A stretch of DNA of 64,000 bases, from NCBI RefSeq assembly GCF_002776525.5, contig NC_045435.1, forward strand, positions 128,689,339 through 128,753,338, read 5' to 3'. The stretch comes from Piliocolobus tephrosceles. Lineage: Eukaryota > Chordata > Mammalia > Primates > Cercopithecidae. The notes under the pieces were generated by a model. It did not search any database. It had not been told where the DNA came from and saw only the letters and a program-made list of their open reading frames with translations. Positions 41,701 through 58,567 of the stretch are shown one piece after another (position 1 is the first letter of the stretch; every line of letters begins with the position of its first letter). The position numbers were made by a program, and so were the translations under genes.

Positions 41701-42617
41701 TTTTTTTTTATTACTATACTTTAAGTTCTAGGGTACATGTGCAAAACGTGCAGGTTTGTTACATATGTATACATGTGCCACATTGTTGTGCTGCACCCAT
41801 CAACTCGACAGCACCCATCAATTTCTCATTTACATCAGTTATAATTCCCAATGCAATCCCTCCCCCCACCCCACTCCCCATGATAGGCCCCGATGTGTGA
41901 TGTTCCCCTTCCCAACTCCAAGTGATCTAATTGTTCATTTCCCACCTATGAGTGAGAACATGTGGTGTTTGTTTTTCTGTTCTTGTGATAGTTTGCTAAG
42001 AATGATGGTTTCCAGCTGCATCCATGTCCCTACAAAGGATGCAAACTCATCCTTTTTATGGCTGCATAATATTCCATGGTGTATATGTGCCACATTTTCC
42101 TAATCCAGTCTGTCACTGATGGATATTTGGGTTGATTCCAAGTCTTTGCTATTGTGAAAAGTCCTGCAATAAACATACGTGTGCATGTGTCTTTTTAGCT
42201 GCATGATTCAGAACAAAGCTGGAGGCATCATGCAACCTGATTTCAAACTATACTACCAGGCTACAGTAAACAAAACAGCATGGCACTGGTATCAAAACAG
42301 AGATATAGACCAATGGAACATAACAAAAACCTCAGAAATAATACCACACATCTCAAGACATCTGATCTTTGACAAACCTGAGAGAAACAAGAAATGGGGA
42401 AAGGATTTCCTATTTAATAAATGGTGCTGGGAAAACTGGCTAGCCATAAGTAGAAAGCTGGAAATGGATTCTTTCCTTACTCCTTATACGAAAATTAATT
42501 CAAGATGGATTAGACACTTAAATGTTAGACCTAATACCATAAAAACCCTAGGGAAAACCTCGGCAGTACCATTCAGGACATAGGCATGGGCAAGGACTTC
42601 ATGTCTAAAACACCAGA
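41701..42617 (-). mobile_element. 5'-inverted (twin-primed) L1 fragment
   Basis: The 3' part (41,701 to about 42,208) is the - strand L1 3'UTR and the end of ORF2, starting with the T run and attatactttaagttctag type sequence. From about 42,209 the sequence switches to the + strand of an upstream ORF2 segment (open frame to 42,583, beginning [16 protein letters not shown]). This is the classic twin-priming structure. A 16-bp target-site duplication, agaaaggtatatttct, lies at 41,685-41,700 and 42,618-42,633 in M12. Confidence 0.94.
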
Positions 42618-42633
42618 AGAAAGGTATATTTCT
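42618..42633. repeat. Target-site duplication, inverted L1 (right)
   Basis: agaaaggtatatttct; alphoid M12/M13 continues after it. Confidence 0.9.
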
Positions 42634-42878
42634 GTGAGTGAAATGCACACGTCACAAAGCAGCTCCTCAGAAAGCTCTCCAGTTTCTATATGAAGACGTT
42701 TCCTTTCTCACCTTAAACCTCAAACCCCTCCAAAGTATCCCTTCGCAGACTAACAAAACAGTGTTATGATACAGCTCAATGAAAAGTGAAGCTTAACTCT
42801 GCGAGAGGAATTCACGTGACACAGAGCAGGATCACAGAAAGCTTCCTTCTCGTTCTCTCTCAGGTTATTTCTTTTTCA

Positions 42879-45108
42879 GGATATTCTAAAGAGCGTTTCC
42901 AAATGTCCTTTCTCAGATTCCACAGAAACAGAGATTTCAAACTGCTCAATCCAAAGAATGATTTAATGCTATGAGATGAATACAAACATCACAAAAGAGT
43001 TGCTCTGAAAGCATCTCTCTGATTTTCATTGGAAGACATTTCCTTGCCTCAGACAGGCCTCAAGTCGCCACTTACTATACCATCGCAGAACCCTCAAAGA
43101 CCGCCTGTCAAACTGGGCAACATAGAGTAAGCTTTAAAACTGTGAAAAGTATGGAACTGTCAGAGAGCCGTTTTTTCGAGTGCTTCTCTCTGTTTTTTAT
43201 TGGAGGACATTTCACTTTTTGCAATAGTCTTCAATGGGCTCCGAATATCATGCTTTTGGTTTTACAGGAACAGTGTTCACACTGTGCCTTATGAGAAGAA
43301 AGTTATAACACCCTGAGTGGAATGCACACATGAACAAGCAGTTTCTCAGAAAGCTTCTCTCCATTTTTTAAGTGACTATATTTCCTCTTTCACCATAGGC
43401 CTTAATGGCATCCCAAATATCCCTCCGTGGATCCATCCATGAGGAAGTTTCCAAGCTGCATAATGTAAAGAAAGTTTCATGTATGTGAGACGAATAAACA
43501 CAGCAAAAAGCAGATTCACAGAAAGCTTCTTTCCAGTTTTTATCTGAAGATATTTCCTTTTTCATCATAGTCCAGAATCTGCTCTAAATGTCCCTTCGTG
43601 GATCCGTCCATGACAGTTTCCAAGCTGCGTAATGTAAAGAAAGCTTTAACTATGTGAGATGTTTACAGATATCACTGAGTAGTTTCCTAGAAAGCTTCTT
43701 TCCAGGTTTTGTCTGAGGCTATTTCCCTTTTCACCATCGGCATCAACATGCTCCCGAATATCACTTGGTATACCTCTTTCTCCAAAAGGGTTACCCTGAC
43801 GCTGTATGAGAAAAGAGGTATAACACTGTGAGTGGAATGCACACATCACAAAGCAGTTCCTCAGACAGCTTCTCTCCAGTTTCAGTCTGAACATATTTCC
43901 TTTCTCACCGTTAGCCTCAAATGGCTGCCGAATATCCCATCACACACTACACATACACAGATTTACAAAACTGCTCAATGAAAAGAGAGGCTTAACTAAT
44001 AGAGAGGAATTAAGATGACACAGAGCAGTTTCACAGAAAGTTTCCTTCTGGATTTTACCTGAGGACATTTCTTTCTCCATATTCTAAGGATCGTTCCCAT
44101 ATGTCCTTCCACAGATTCCACAAAAACTGTGATTTCAAGTTGCTCAATCCAAAGAATGGTTAAACTCTATGAGACGAATACACACATCACAAAGCAGTTG
44201 CTCAGAACGTTTCTCTGCCGGTTTCATCGTAACATGTTTCATCGCTCACCACAAGCCTCCGGGCATCACTAAATATCCTTTCACAGATTCTTCAAAGACA
44301 GAGTTTCGAAACTGGGCAACATAGAGTAAGCATTAACTCTGTGAAGTGAATGCACATATCAGAGAGCAGATTCTTGGAACTCTTCTTCCTCGATTTCATT
44401 TCAGTATATTTCACTGTTCACCATAGTCCTCAATACGTTCCAAAATACCACTTTTTCGGTTTCACAGGAACAGTTTTTAAACACTGCCTTGTGAGAAAAA
44501 GGTATAACTCCCTTAGTGGAATGCATACATCACAAAGTATTTTCTGAGAAAGCTTCTATCCAGTTTTTATCTGAAGATATCTCCGCTTTCACCATAGGCC
44601 AGAAAGTGCTTCCAGATGTCCCTTCGCGGATCTGTGCATGAGGGAGTTTCCAAACTGCGTAATATAATTAAAGATTTAAATATGCGAGATGAATATATAT
44701 GTCTAACACAAAGCAATTTCACAGAAGTCTTCTTTCCAGTTTTTGTCTGAGGATATTTCCTTTTTCACCATAGTCGTTGCTATAATCCCGAATATCCCCT
44801 GTTAGCTTTTTCTCCAAAGGGTTTCCGGAATCCCCTACGAGAAGAGAGATATATTTCTGTGTTTGGAATGCTCACATCACAAAGCATGTCCTCACACAGC
44901 TTCTCTCCACTTTCTATTAAAAGACGTTTCCTTTCTCACTGTAAGCCTCAAAGGATTCCAGAATATCCATTTGCAGACTAAACAAAAACAATGTTATGAT
45001 ACTGCTCTATGAAAAGTGAAGCTTAACTGTGTGAGCAGAATTCACATGACACAGAGCAATTTCACAGAAAGTTTCCTTCTGGTTTTCTCTTAGGTTACTC
45101 CATTTTCA
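42879..45108 (-). repeat. Alphoid HOR unit 15 (13-mer, 2230 bp)
   Basis: All thirteen monomers in order and uninterrupted. Confidence 0.87.
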
Positions 45109-47333
45109 GGATATTCTAAAGAGAGCTTCCTGATGTCCTTTCTCAGATTCCACAGAAACAGTGATTTCAAACTGCTCAATCCAAAGAATCACATAACGCT
45201 ATGTGATGAATACAAACATCACAAAAGAGTTGCACAGAAAGATTCTCTCCGATTTTCCATGGAAGACATTTTCTTGCTGGACACAGGATTCCGGTTGCCA
45301 CTTACGATCCCTTCACAGGAACCTCAAAGACTGATTTCAAACTGGGGAATATAGAGGTAGCTTTAACCCTGTGTAAAGAATAGATATGTCAGAGAGCAGC
45401 TTCTTGGAGTGCTTCTTTCTGTTTTTTATTGGGCGACATTTGACTTTTTGCCGTAGTCTTCAATGTGCTCGAAATATCACTCTTTTGGTTTTACAGGAAC
45501 AGTGTTCAAACTGCCATATGAGAAGAAAGTTATAGCTGCCTGAATGGAATGCACACATCACCAAGCAGTTTCTCAGAAAGCTTCTCTCCATTTTTTATGT
45601 GACTATATTTCCTATTTCACCATAGGCCCGAATGTGATCCCAAATATCCCATCGCGGATTCAACCACAAGGGAGATTCCCTGCTGTGTAATGTATATAAA
45701 GCTTTAGCTACGTGAGATGATTAAACATAGCAAAAAGCAGATTTACAACAAGCTTTTTACCAGTTTTTTCTGAAGATACTTCCATTTTCACCATAGTGCA
45801 GAATGTGCTCTCAATGGTCCCTTCATGGATCTGTCCATGACAGTTTCCAAGCTGCGTAATGTAAAGAAAACTTTACCTATGTGAGATGGATACTCATATC
45901 TCAGAGTAGTTTCCTAGAAAGCTTCTTTCCAATTTTTGTCTGCGGCTATTTCCCTTTTCACCATCTGCATCAACAGGCTCTTGAATATCACTTGGTACCT
46001 GTTCTTCCAAAAGGGTTTCACCAAAACTGTATGAGAAGGGAGGTATAACACTGGGAGTGAAATGCACATGTCAGAAAGCAGTTCCTTAGAAAGCTTCTCT
46101 CCCGTTTCATTCTGAACATATTTCCTATTTCACCGTAAGCTTCAAAGTGCTCCCGAATATGCCATCACACGCTAAACATACACAGGGTTAGAAAACTGAT
46201 CAATGGAAAGAGAGTCTGAACTGACTGAGAGGAATTAAGACGACATACAGTAGTTTCACAGAAAGCTTCCTTCTGGATTTTTCCTGAGGATATTTCTTTC
46301 TCCATATTGTAAGGATCGTTCACAAATGTCCTTTTGCAGATTCCACAGAAACAGTGATTTCAAGCTGCTCTATCCAAAGAATGGTTTAATTCCTTGAGAG
46401 GAATACACACATCGAAAGCAGTTGCTCAGAAAGATTCTCTGAAGGTTTCATCGGAAGACATTTCATCGCTCACCAAAGCCTCCAGGCGTCACTAATTATC
46501 CCTTCAGAGATTCTCAAAGACAGAGTTTCGAAACTGGGCAACACAGAGTAAGCATTAACACTGTTAAGTGAATGCACATATCAGAGAGCAGATTGCTGGA
46601 ACACTTATTCCTCGATTTTATTTCTGTATATTGCATTATTTGCCATAGTCCTCAAGGCATTCCGAAATACCACTTTTTCGGTTTCACAAGAACAGTGTTC
46701 AAACACTGCCTTGTGAGAAAAGAGGAATAACTCCCTGAGTGGAATGCATACATCACAAAGTTGTCTCTGAGAAAGCTTCTATCCAGTTTTTATCTGAAGA
46801 TATCTCTCCTTTCACGATAGGCCTGAATGTGCTCCTGAATGTCCGTTCACGGATCTGACTATGACGGAGATTCCAAACTGTGTAATATAATTAAAGTTTT
46901 AACTATGTGAGACGAATAAATATATCTAACACAAAGCAGGTTCACAGATATATTCTTTCCTGTTTTTGTCTGAGGATACTTCGTTTATCACCATAATCGT
47001 TGCTATACTCCCGAATATCTCTTGGTAGCTTTTTCTCCTAAAGGGATTTCGGAATACTCTAGAAATAGAAAGGTATATATCTGTGAGTGGAATGCACACA
47101 TCATAAAGCAGCTCCTCAGAAAGTTTCTCTCCAGTTTCTATCTGAAGATATTCCCTTTCTCACCATAAGCCTCAAAGCTCTCCAGAGTATCCCTACCCAC
47201 ACTAAACTAAAACAGTGTTATGATACAGCTCAATGAAAAGAAAAGCATAACTGTGTGAGTGAAATTCACATGACACAGAGCAGTTTCACTGAATGCTTGC
47301 TTCTGGTTTCTTTCTGAGGTTATTTATTTTTCA
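45109..47333 (-). repeat. Alphoid HOR unit 16 (13-mer, 2225 bp)
   Basis: Complete series. Its first three monomers, and the M13 just before it (44,930-45,050), share private variants with the 18.93-19.5 kb copy (aaaggattccagaat versus aaagggttccagaat, gatactgctctatgaaaag, cacaggattccggttgcc). Confidence 0.86.
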
Positions 47334-48536
47334 AGGTATTCTAAAGAGCGTTTCCAAATGACCTTTCTCAGATTCCACAGAAACAGTGAATTCAAACTGC
47401 TCAATCCAAACAATGATTTAACGCTATGAGACGAATACAAACATCATAATGGAGTTGTGCAGAAAGCGTGTCTCCGATTTTCGATGGAAGACATTTCCTT
47501 GCCTCACAAAAGGTCTCCGGTCACCACTTATTATCCCTTCACATTACCCTCAAAGACTGACTTTCAAACTGGGAAATGTAGAGTAAGCTTTAACCCTGTG
47601 AAAATAATGGACTTGTTAGAGAGCAGTTTCTTCGAATGCTTCTTTCTCTTTTTTATTGGACGACATTTCACTTTTTGCCATAGTCTTCAATGTGCTCCGA
47701 ATATCACTCTTTTGGTTTTACAACAACAGTGTTCAAACTGTGCCTTATGAGAAGAACGTTATAACTCCCAGAGTGGCATGCACACATCACCACGCAGTTT
47801 CTCAGAAAGCATCTCTCCAGTTTTTATCTGACTATATTTTCTCTTTCACCATAGGTCCGAATGTGATCCCAAATATCCCTTCAAGGATCCATCCACGAGG
47901 GAGTTTCGAAGCTGTGTAATGTAAAGAAAGCTTCATATATGTGAGATGAATAAATATAGCAAAAATCAGATTCACAGAAAGCTTCTTTCCAGTTTTTATC
48001 TGAAGATATTTCCTTTTTCACCCTAGTCCAAAATGTCCTCCTGAAAGTCCCTTCATGGATCCATCCATGACAGATTCCAAACTGCGTAATATAATTAAAG
48101 TTTTAACTATGTGAGTTGAATAAACATATCTAACACAAAGCAGTTTCACAGAAATCTTCTTTCCAGTTTTAGTCTGAGGATATTTCCTTTTTCACCATCA
48201 TCATCTCTGTACTCCCGAATATCTCTTGGTAGCTTTTTCTCCAAAAGGGATTGCGGAATCCTCTAGGAGAAGAAAGGTATATTTCTGTGAGTGGAATGCA
48301 CACATCACAAAGCAGCTCCTCAGAAAGCTTCTCTCTAGTTTCTATCTGAAGTTGTTTCCTTTCTCACCGTAAGCCTCAAAGCACTCCTGAATATCACTTC
48401 ACAGACTAAACAAAAACACTGTTATGATACAGCTCAATGAAAAGAGAAGCTTAACTGTGTGAGCAGATTTCACGTGACACAGAGCAGTTTCACAGAAAGC
48501 TTCCTTCTGGATTTTTCTGAGGTTATTTCTTTTTCA
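47334..48536 (-). repeat. Alphoid HOR unit 17 (7-mer, 1203 bp)
   Basis: M1-M5, then a switch within M5 to M11 near 48,070 (catgacagattccaaactgc), then M12 and M13. Exactly six monomers are missing. This fits unequal exchange between the paralogous M5 and M11. Confidence 0.85.
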
Positions 48537-50764
48537 GGATATTCCAAGGAGCATTTCCAAATGTCCTTTCTCAGAGTCCACAGAAACAGTGATTTCAAAC
48601 TGCTCAGTCCAAAGAGTGATTTAACTCTATGAGATGAATACAAACATCATAAAATTGTTGTGCCAAAAGCTTCTCTCCAATTTTCGATGGAAGACATTTC
48701 CTTGCTTAACCTAGGAACCCAGTTGCCACTTAAAATCCCTCCACAGAAACCTCAAAGACCAACTTTCAAACTGGTAAATGTAGAGTAAGCTTTAACCCTA
48801 TCAAAAGACTGGACATGACAGAGAGCAGTTTCTTCCAGTGCTTCTTTCTGTTGTTTTTCGGAGGACATTTCACTTTTTGCGATACTCCTCAATGTGCTCC
48901 AAATATCACTCTTTTGGTTTTACAAAAACAGTGTTCAAACTATGCCTTATGAGAAGAAATTTATAAGTCCCTGAGTGCAATGCACACCTCACCAAGCAGA
49001 TTCTCAGAAAGCTACTTTCCAGTTTTTATATGACGATATTTTCTATTTCACCATAGGCCCAAATGCGATCCCAAATATCGCTTCATGAATGCATCCACGA
49101 AAAAATTTCCAAGCTGCGTAATGTAAAGTAAGTTTCATCTATGTGAGATGAATAAACACAGCAAAAAGCAGATTCACAGAAAGCTTCTTTTCAGTTTTTA
49201 TCTGAAGATATTTCCTTTTTCACCCTAGTCCTGAATGTGCTCATGAAGGTTCCTTCATGTATCCGTGCATGACAGTTTCCAAGCTGCATAATGTAAAGGA
49301 AGCTTTATCTATGTGAGGTGATTACACGTATTCCTGAGTAGTTTCCTAAAGAGCTTATTTCCAGTTTTTCTCTGAGGCTATTTCCCTTTTCACCAATGGC
49401 ATCACCATGCTCCCGAATATCACCTGGTACCTGTTTATTCAAAAGGGTTACCCTGACGCTGTATCAGAAGAGAAGAATAAAACTGTGACTGGAATGCACA
49501 CGTCACAAAGGAGTTCCTCGGAAAGATTCTCTCCAGTTTCGCTCTGAACATATTTCTTTATTCTCCGTTAGCCTCAAAGTGCTCCTGAATATCCCATCAC
49601 ACACCAAACATACCCAGGGCTAGAAAACTACTCAATGAAGAGAGAGGCTTATCTGAGTGAGAGGAATTAAGACGACACAGAGTAATTTCACGTAAAGCTT
49701 CCTTTTGGATTTTACCTGAGAATATTTCTTCCTCCATATTCCTAGGATCGTCCCCAAATATCCTTCCTTCAATTCCACAAAAACAGGGATTTCAAGCTGC
49801 TCAATCCGAAGAATGGTTTAACTCTGTCAGATGAATACACACATCACAAAGCAGTTGCTCAGAAAGTTTCTCTGTAGGTTTCATCAGAATGCATTTTCTT
49901 GCTCACCAGAAGCCTCCAGGCCTCACTAAACATCCCCTCACAGCTTCTTCAAAGACAGAGGTTTGAAACTTGGAAAAATAAGGTAACCTTTAACTCTGTG
50001 AAGTGAATGCACCTATCAGCAGATTCTTGGAACTCTTCTTCCTCGATTTCATTTCAGTATTTTTCACTATTTGCCGTAGTCCTCAATGCGTTCTGAAATA
50101 TTGCTTTTTCGCTTTCACAAGAAAAGTGTTGAATCACTGCCTTGTGAGAAAAGGGGTAAAACTTCCTGAGTGAAATGCATACATCACAAAGTAGTTTCTC
50201 AGAAAGCTCCTACTGAGATTTATCTGAAGATATCTCCTCTTTCACCATAGACATCAACGTGCTCCCGAATGTTCCTTTTCAGATCTGTGCATGACGGAGT
50301 TTCCAAAATGCGTAATATACTTCAAGTTTTAACTATGTGAGATGAATAAATATAACGAACACAAGGCAGTTTCACACAAATCTTCTTTCCAGTTTTTGTC
50401 TGAGGATATTTCCTTTTTAACCATAGTCATCGCAATACTTCTGAATATCTCTTGGTAGCTTTTCCTCCAAAAGAAATTCCAGAATCCCCTAGGAGAAGAA
50501 AGGTATATTTCTGTGAGTGGAATGCACACGTCACAACGCAGCTCCTCAGAAATCTTCTCTGCAGTTTCTATCTGAGGACGTTTCCTTTCTCACCCTAAGC
50601 TGCAGAGCCCTCCAGAATATCCCTTCACAGACAAAACATAAAGAATGTTATGATGCAGCTCAATGAAAAGAGAAGCTTAACTGTGTGAGTGGAATTCACG
50701 TGACACAGAGCAGTTTCACATAAAGCTTCCTTCTGATTTCTCCCTGAGGTTATTTTTTTTTTCA
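48537..50764 (-). repeat. Alphoid HOR unit 18 (13-mer, 2228 bp)
   Basis: All thirteen monomer types in order, no large change. Confidence 0.86.
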
Positions 50765-52992
50765 GGATATTCTAAAGAGCATTTCCAAATGTCCTTTCTC
50801 AGATTTCACAGAAGCAGTGATTTCAAACTGCTCAATCCAAAGAATGACTTAACTCTATGAGATGATGACAAACGTCCCAAAAATGATGCGCAGAATGCTC
50901 CTCTCCAATTTTCGATGGAAGACATTTTTTGCCTCACAGAGGACACCTGTCCCCACTTACTATCCCTTTGCAGAGCCCTCTGAGACTGACTTTCTAACTG
51001 GGAAATGTAGAGTAAGATTTAACCCTGTGAAAAGAATGGACATATCAGAGAGCAGTTTCTTCAAGTGCTTCTTTCCGTTTTTTAGTGGACGACATTTCAC
51101 TTTTTGCCATAGTCTTCAATGTGCTCCGAATGTCACTCTTTTGGTTTTACAACAACAGTGTTCAAACTGTGCCTTATGAGAAGAAAGTTATAGCTCCCTG
51201 AGTGGAATGCGCACGTCACCAAGCAGTTTCTCAGAAAGCTTTTCTCCAGTTATTATCTCATTATATTTCCTATTTCACCATAAGCCCGAATGTGATCCCA
51301 AATAACCCTTCGCGGATCCATCCACGAGGGATTTTCCAAGCTGCATAATATAAAGAAAGCTTCATCTATGTGAGATGAATAAACATAGCAAAAACCAGAT
51401 TCATAGAAAGCTTCTTTCCAGTTTTTATCTGACGATATTTCCTTTTTCACCATAGTTCAGAATGTGCTCCAGAAGATCCCTTCGTGGATCCGTCCATGAC
51501 ATTTTCCAAGCTGCATAATATAAAGAAAGCTTTATCTATGTGAGATGATTACATATATCCCAGAGTAGTTTCTTAGAAAACTTCTTTCCAGTTTTTGTAT
51601 GAGGCTATTTCCCTTTTCACCATCAGAATCAACATGCTCTTGAATATCACTGGGTACCTGTTTCTTGAAAAGCGTTTCCCTGACCCTGTATGAGAAGAGA
51701 GGTATAACATTGTGACTGTAATGAACATGTCACAAAGCAGTTCTTCGGAAAGCTTCTCTCCAGTTTCATTCTGAACATATTTCCTTTTTCACTGTTAGCC
51801 TGAAAGTACTCCCGAATATCCCATCACACGCGAAATATACACAGGGCTAGGAAACTGCACAAAGAATAGAGAGGCTGACATGAGTGAGAGGAATAAAGAC
51901 GACATAGAGCAGTTTCACAGAAAGCTTCCTTCTGGATTTTATCTGAGGATATTGCTTTCTCCATATTTTAAGCATCGTTCCCAAATGTCCTTCCTCAGAT
52001 TCCACAAAAACAGTGACTTCAAGATGCTCAAATCAAAGAATGGTTTAACTCTATGAGACGAATACACACATCACAAAGCAGTTGCTCAGAACGTTTCTCT
52101 GCAGGTTTCATCGGAAGGCATTTCCTCGCTCACCACAAGCCTCCGGGCGTCACTAAATATCCTTTCACAGATTCTTCTAAGACAGAGTTTCGAAACTGGG
52201 CAACATAGAATAAGCATTAACTCTCTGAAGTGAATGCACATATCAGAGAGCAGATTCTTGGACACTTCTTCCTCGATTTTATTTCAGCATATTTCATTAT
52301 TCGCCATAGTCCTCAATGCGCTCTGAAATATCACATTTTTGGTTGCACAGGAACAGTGTTCAAACGCTTCCTTGTGAGAAAAGAGGTATAAGTCCCTGAG
52401 GGGAATGCATACATCACAAAGTAGTTTCTCAGAAACTTCTCTCCAGTTTTTATCTGAAGATATCTCCTCTTTCACTGTAGGCCTGAATGTGCTCCCGAAT
52501 GTCCCTTCTCGGATCTGTGCATGACGGAGTTTCCAAACAGCATAACATAATTAAAGTTTTAACTATGCAAGACGAATAAATATATTTAACACAAAGTAGT
52601 TTCACAGAAATCTTCTTTCCAGGTTTTTTTGAGGATATTTCTTTTTTCATCATAGTCGTCACTATACTCCCAAATATCTCTTGGTAGCTTTTTAACCAAA
52701 AGGGTTTCTGGAATCCTCTAGGAGAAGAAAGCTATATTTCTGTGAGTGGAATGCACATGCCACAAAGCAGCTCCTCAGAAAGCTTCTCTCCAGTTTCTAT
52801 CTAAAGGTGTATTCTTTCTCACCATAAGCCTCAAAGCACTCCAGAATATCCCCTCACAGAGTAAACAAAAACAGTGTTGTGGTACATCTCAATGAAAAGA
52901 GAAGCTTGACTGTGTGAGGAGAATTCACGTGACACAGAGCAGTTTCACAGAAAGCTTCATTCTGGTTTCTCTCTGAGGTTATTTCTTTTTCA
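50765..52992 (-). repeat. Alphoid HOR unit 19 (13-mer, 2228 bp)
   Basis: Complete series. Its M3 carries ttttacaacaacagtgttc, shared with unit 17 (near 47,720), so these copies are close relatives. Confidence 0.86.
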
Positions 52993-55003
52993 GGATAGTC
53001 TAAAGAGCATTTCCAAATGTGCTTTCTCAGATTCCAGAGAAACAGTGATTTCAAACTGCTCAATCCAAAGAATGATTTAACTCTATGAGATGAATACAAA
53101 CATCATGAAAGAGTTGCGCAGAAAGCTTCTCTCCAATTTTCGGTGGAAGAAATTTCCTTGCTAGACACAGGCCTCTGGTTGCCACTTGCTATCCCTTCGC
53201 AGAATCCTGAAAGACCAACTTTCAAACTGGGAAATGTAGAGTAAGCTTTAACCCTGTGTAAAGAATGGACATGTCAGAGAGCTGACTCTTCGAGTGCTTC
53301 TTCCTGTTTTTTATTGCACTACATTTCACTTTTAGCCATAGTCTACAATGTGTTCCGAATATCACTCTTTCAATTTCACAGGAACAGTGTTCACACTGTG
53401 CTTTATGAGAAGAAAGTTATAAGTCCATGAGTGGAAACCACACATCACCAAGCAGTTTCTCAGAAAGCTTCTCTCCAGTTATTATCTGTTTGCGGATCCA
53501 TCCATGAAGAAGTTTCCAAGCTGCGTAATAAAAAGGAATATTTTCCTAAGTGAGATTATTATACTTATCACGGAGTAGTTTCCTAGAAAGCTTCTTTCCA
53601 GTTTTTGTCTGAGGCTATTTCACTTTTCACCATCTGCATCAACATGCTCCCAAATATCACTTAGTGCCTGTTTCTCCAAAAGGGTTTCCTCAACGCTGTA
53701 TGAGAAGAGAGATATAACAGTGTGAGTGGAATGCACACGTCACAAAGCAGTTCCCTGGGAAGCTTCTCTCCAGTTTCGGTCCGAACATACTTCCTTTTTC
53801 ACCATTAGCCTCAAAGTGCTCCCGAATATCCCATCACACGCAAAACATACACCGGGTTAGAAAACTGCTCAATGAAAAGAAAGGCTTAACTAAGAGAGAG
53901 GAGTTACAACTAAATAGAGCAGTTTCACAGACAGCTTACTTCTGGATTTTACCTGAGGATATTTCTTTCTCCATATTCTAAGGATCATTCACAAATGTCT
54001 TCCTCAGATGCCACAAAAACAGTGATTTCAAACTGCTCAATGCAAAGAATGATTTAACTCTGTGAGACGAATACACACAATGGAAAGCAGTTGCTAAGAA
54101 TATTTCTGTGCAGGTTTCATCAGAAGATGTTTCCTTGCTCACCACAAGTCTCCAGGTGTCACTATGTATACACTCACAGATTCGTCAATGAAAGACTTTC
54201 TAAATTGGGCAACATAGAGTAAGTATTAACTCTGTGAATTGAATGCACGTATCAGAGAACAGATTTTTGGAATGCTTCTTCCTGGATTTTATTTCAGTAT
54301 ATTTCACTGTTCGCCATAGTCCTCAAGACTTTCCAAATTATCACTTTTTCGGTTTCACAGGAAGAGTGTTCAAACACTGCCTTGTGAGAGAAGAGGTATA
54401 ACTCCCTGAGGGGAATGCATACACTAAAAAGTAGTTTCTCAGAAAGCTTCTCTCCAGTTTTTATCTGATGATATCACCTCTTTCACCGTATGCCTGAATG
54501 TGTTCCCGAATGTCCCTTCACAGATCCGTGCATGACAGAGTTTCCAAACTGCATAATATAAGAAAAGTTTTAACTATGCAAGATGTATAAATACATCTAA
54601 CACATAGCAGTTTCACAGAAATATTCTTTCCAGTTTTTGTCTCAGGATATTTCCTTTTTCACCTTAGCCTTCATATACTCCTGAATGTTTCTTGCTAGTT
54701 TTTTCTTCAAAAGGGGTGACACAATCTTCTAGGAGAAGAAAGGCATATTTCTGTGAGTGGAATGCACAAGTCACAAAGCAGCTTCTCAGAAAGCTTCTCT
54801 CCAGTTTCTATCTGAAGATGTTTCCTTTCTCACCGTAAGCCTCAATGAGCTCCTGAATATCCCTTCGTAGACTAAACAAAAACAGTGTTATGATACAGCT
54901 CAGGGAAAAGAGAAGCTTAATTGTGTGAGCAGAATTCACGTGACACAGAGTAGTTTCACAGAAAGCTTCCTTCTGGTTTCTCTCTCAGGTTATTTCTTTT
55001 TCA
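52993..55003 (-). repeat. Alphoid HOR unit 20 (about 12-mer, 2011 bp)
   Basis: M1-M3 are followed by a junction near 53,488 (ttattatctgtttgcggatc) that fuses M4 and M5 and removes roughly 215 bp. M6-M13 are intact. Confidence 0.83.

Positions 55004-58567
<3,564 letters not shown>

Larger units (their letters stand above)
36887..42878 (-). repeat. Alphoid HOR unit 14, split by an ERV and a short L1
   Basis: M1-M5 lie before the endogenous retrovirus, M6-M12 between the retrovirus and the L1 at 41.7 kb, and the rest after it. Subtracting both insertions and one target-site copy each leaves 2223 bp, exactly 13 x 171. Confidence 0.87.
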
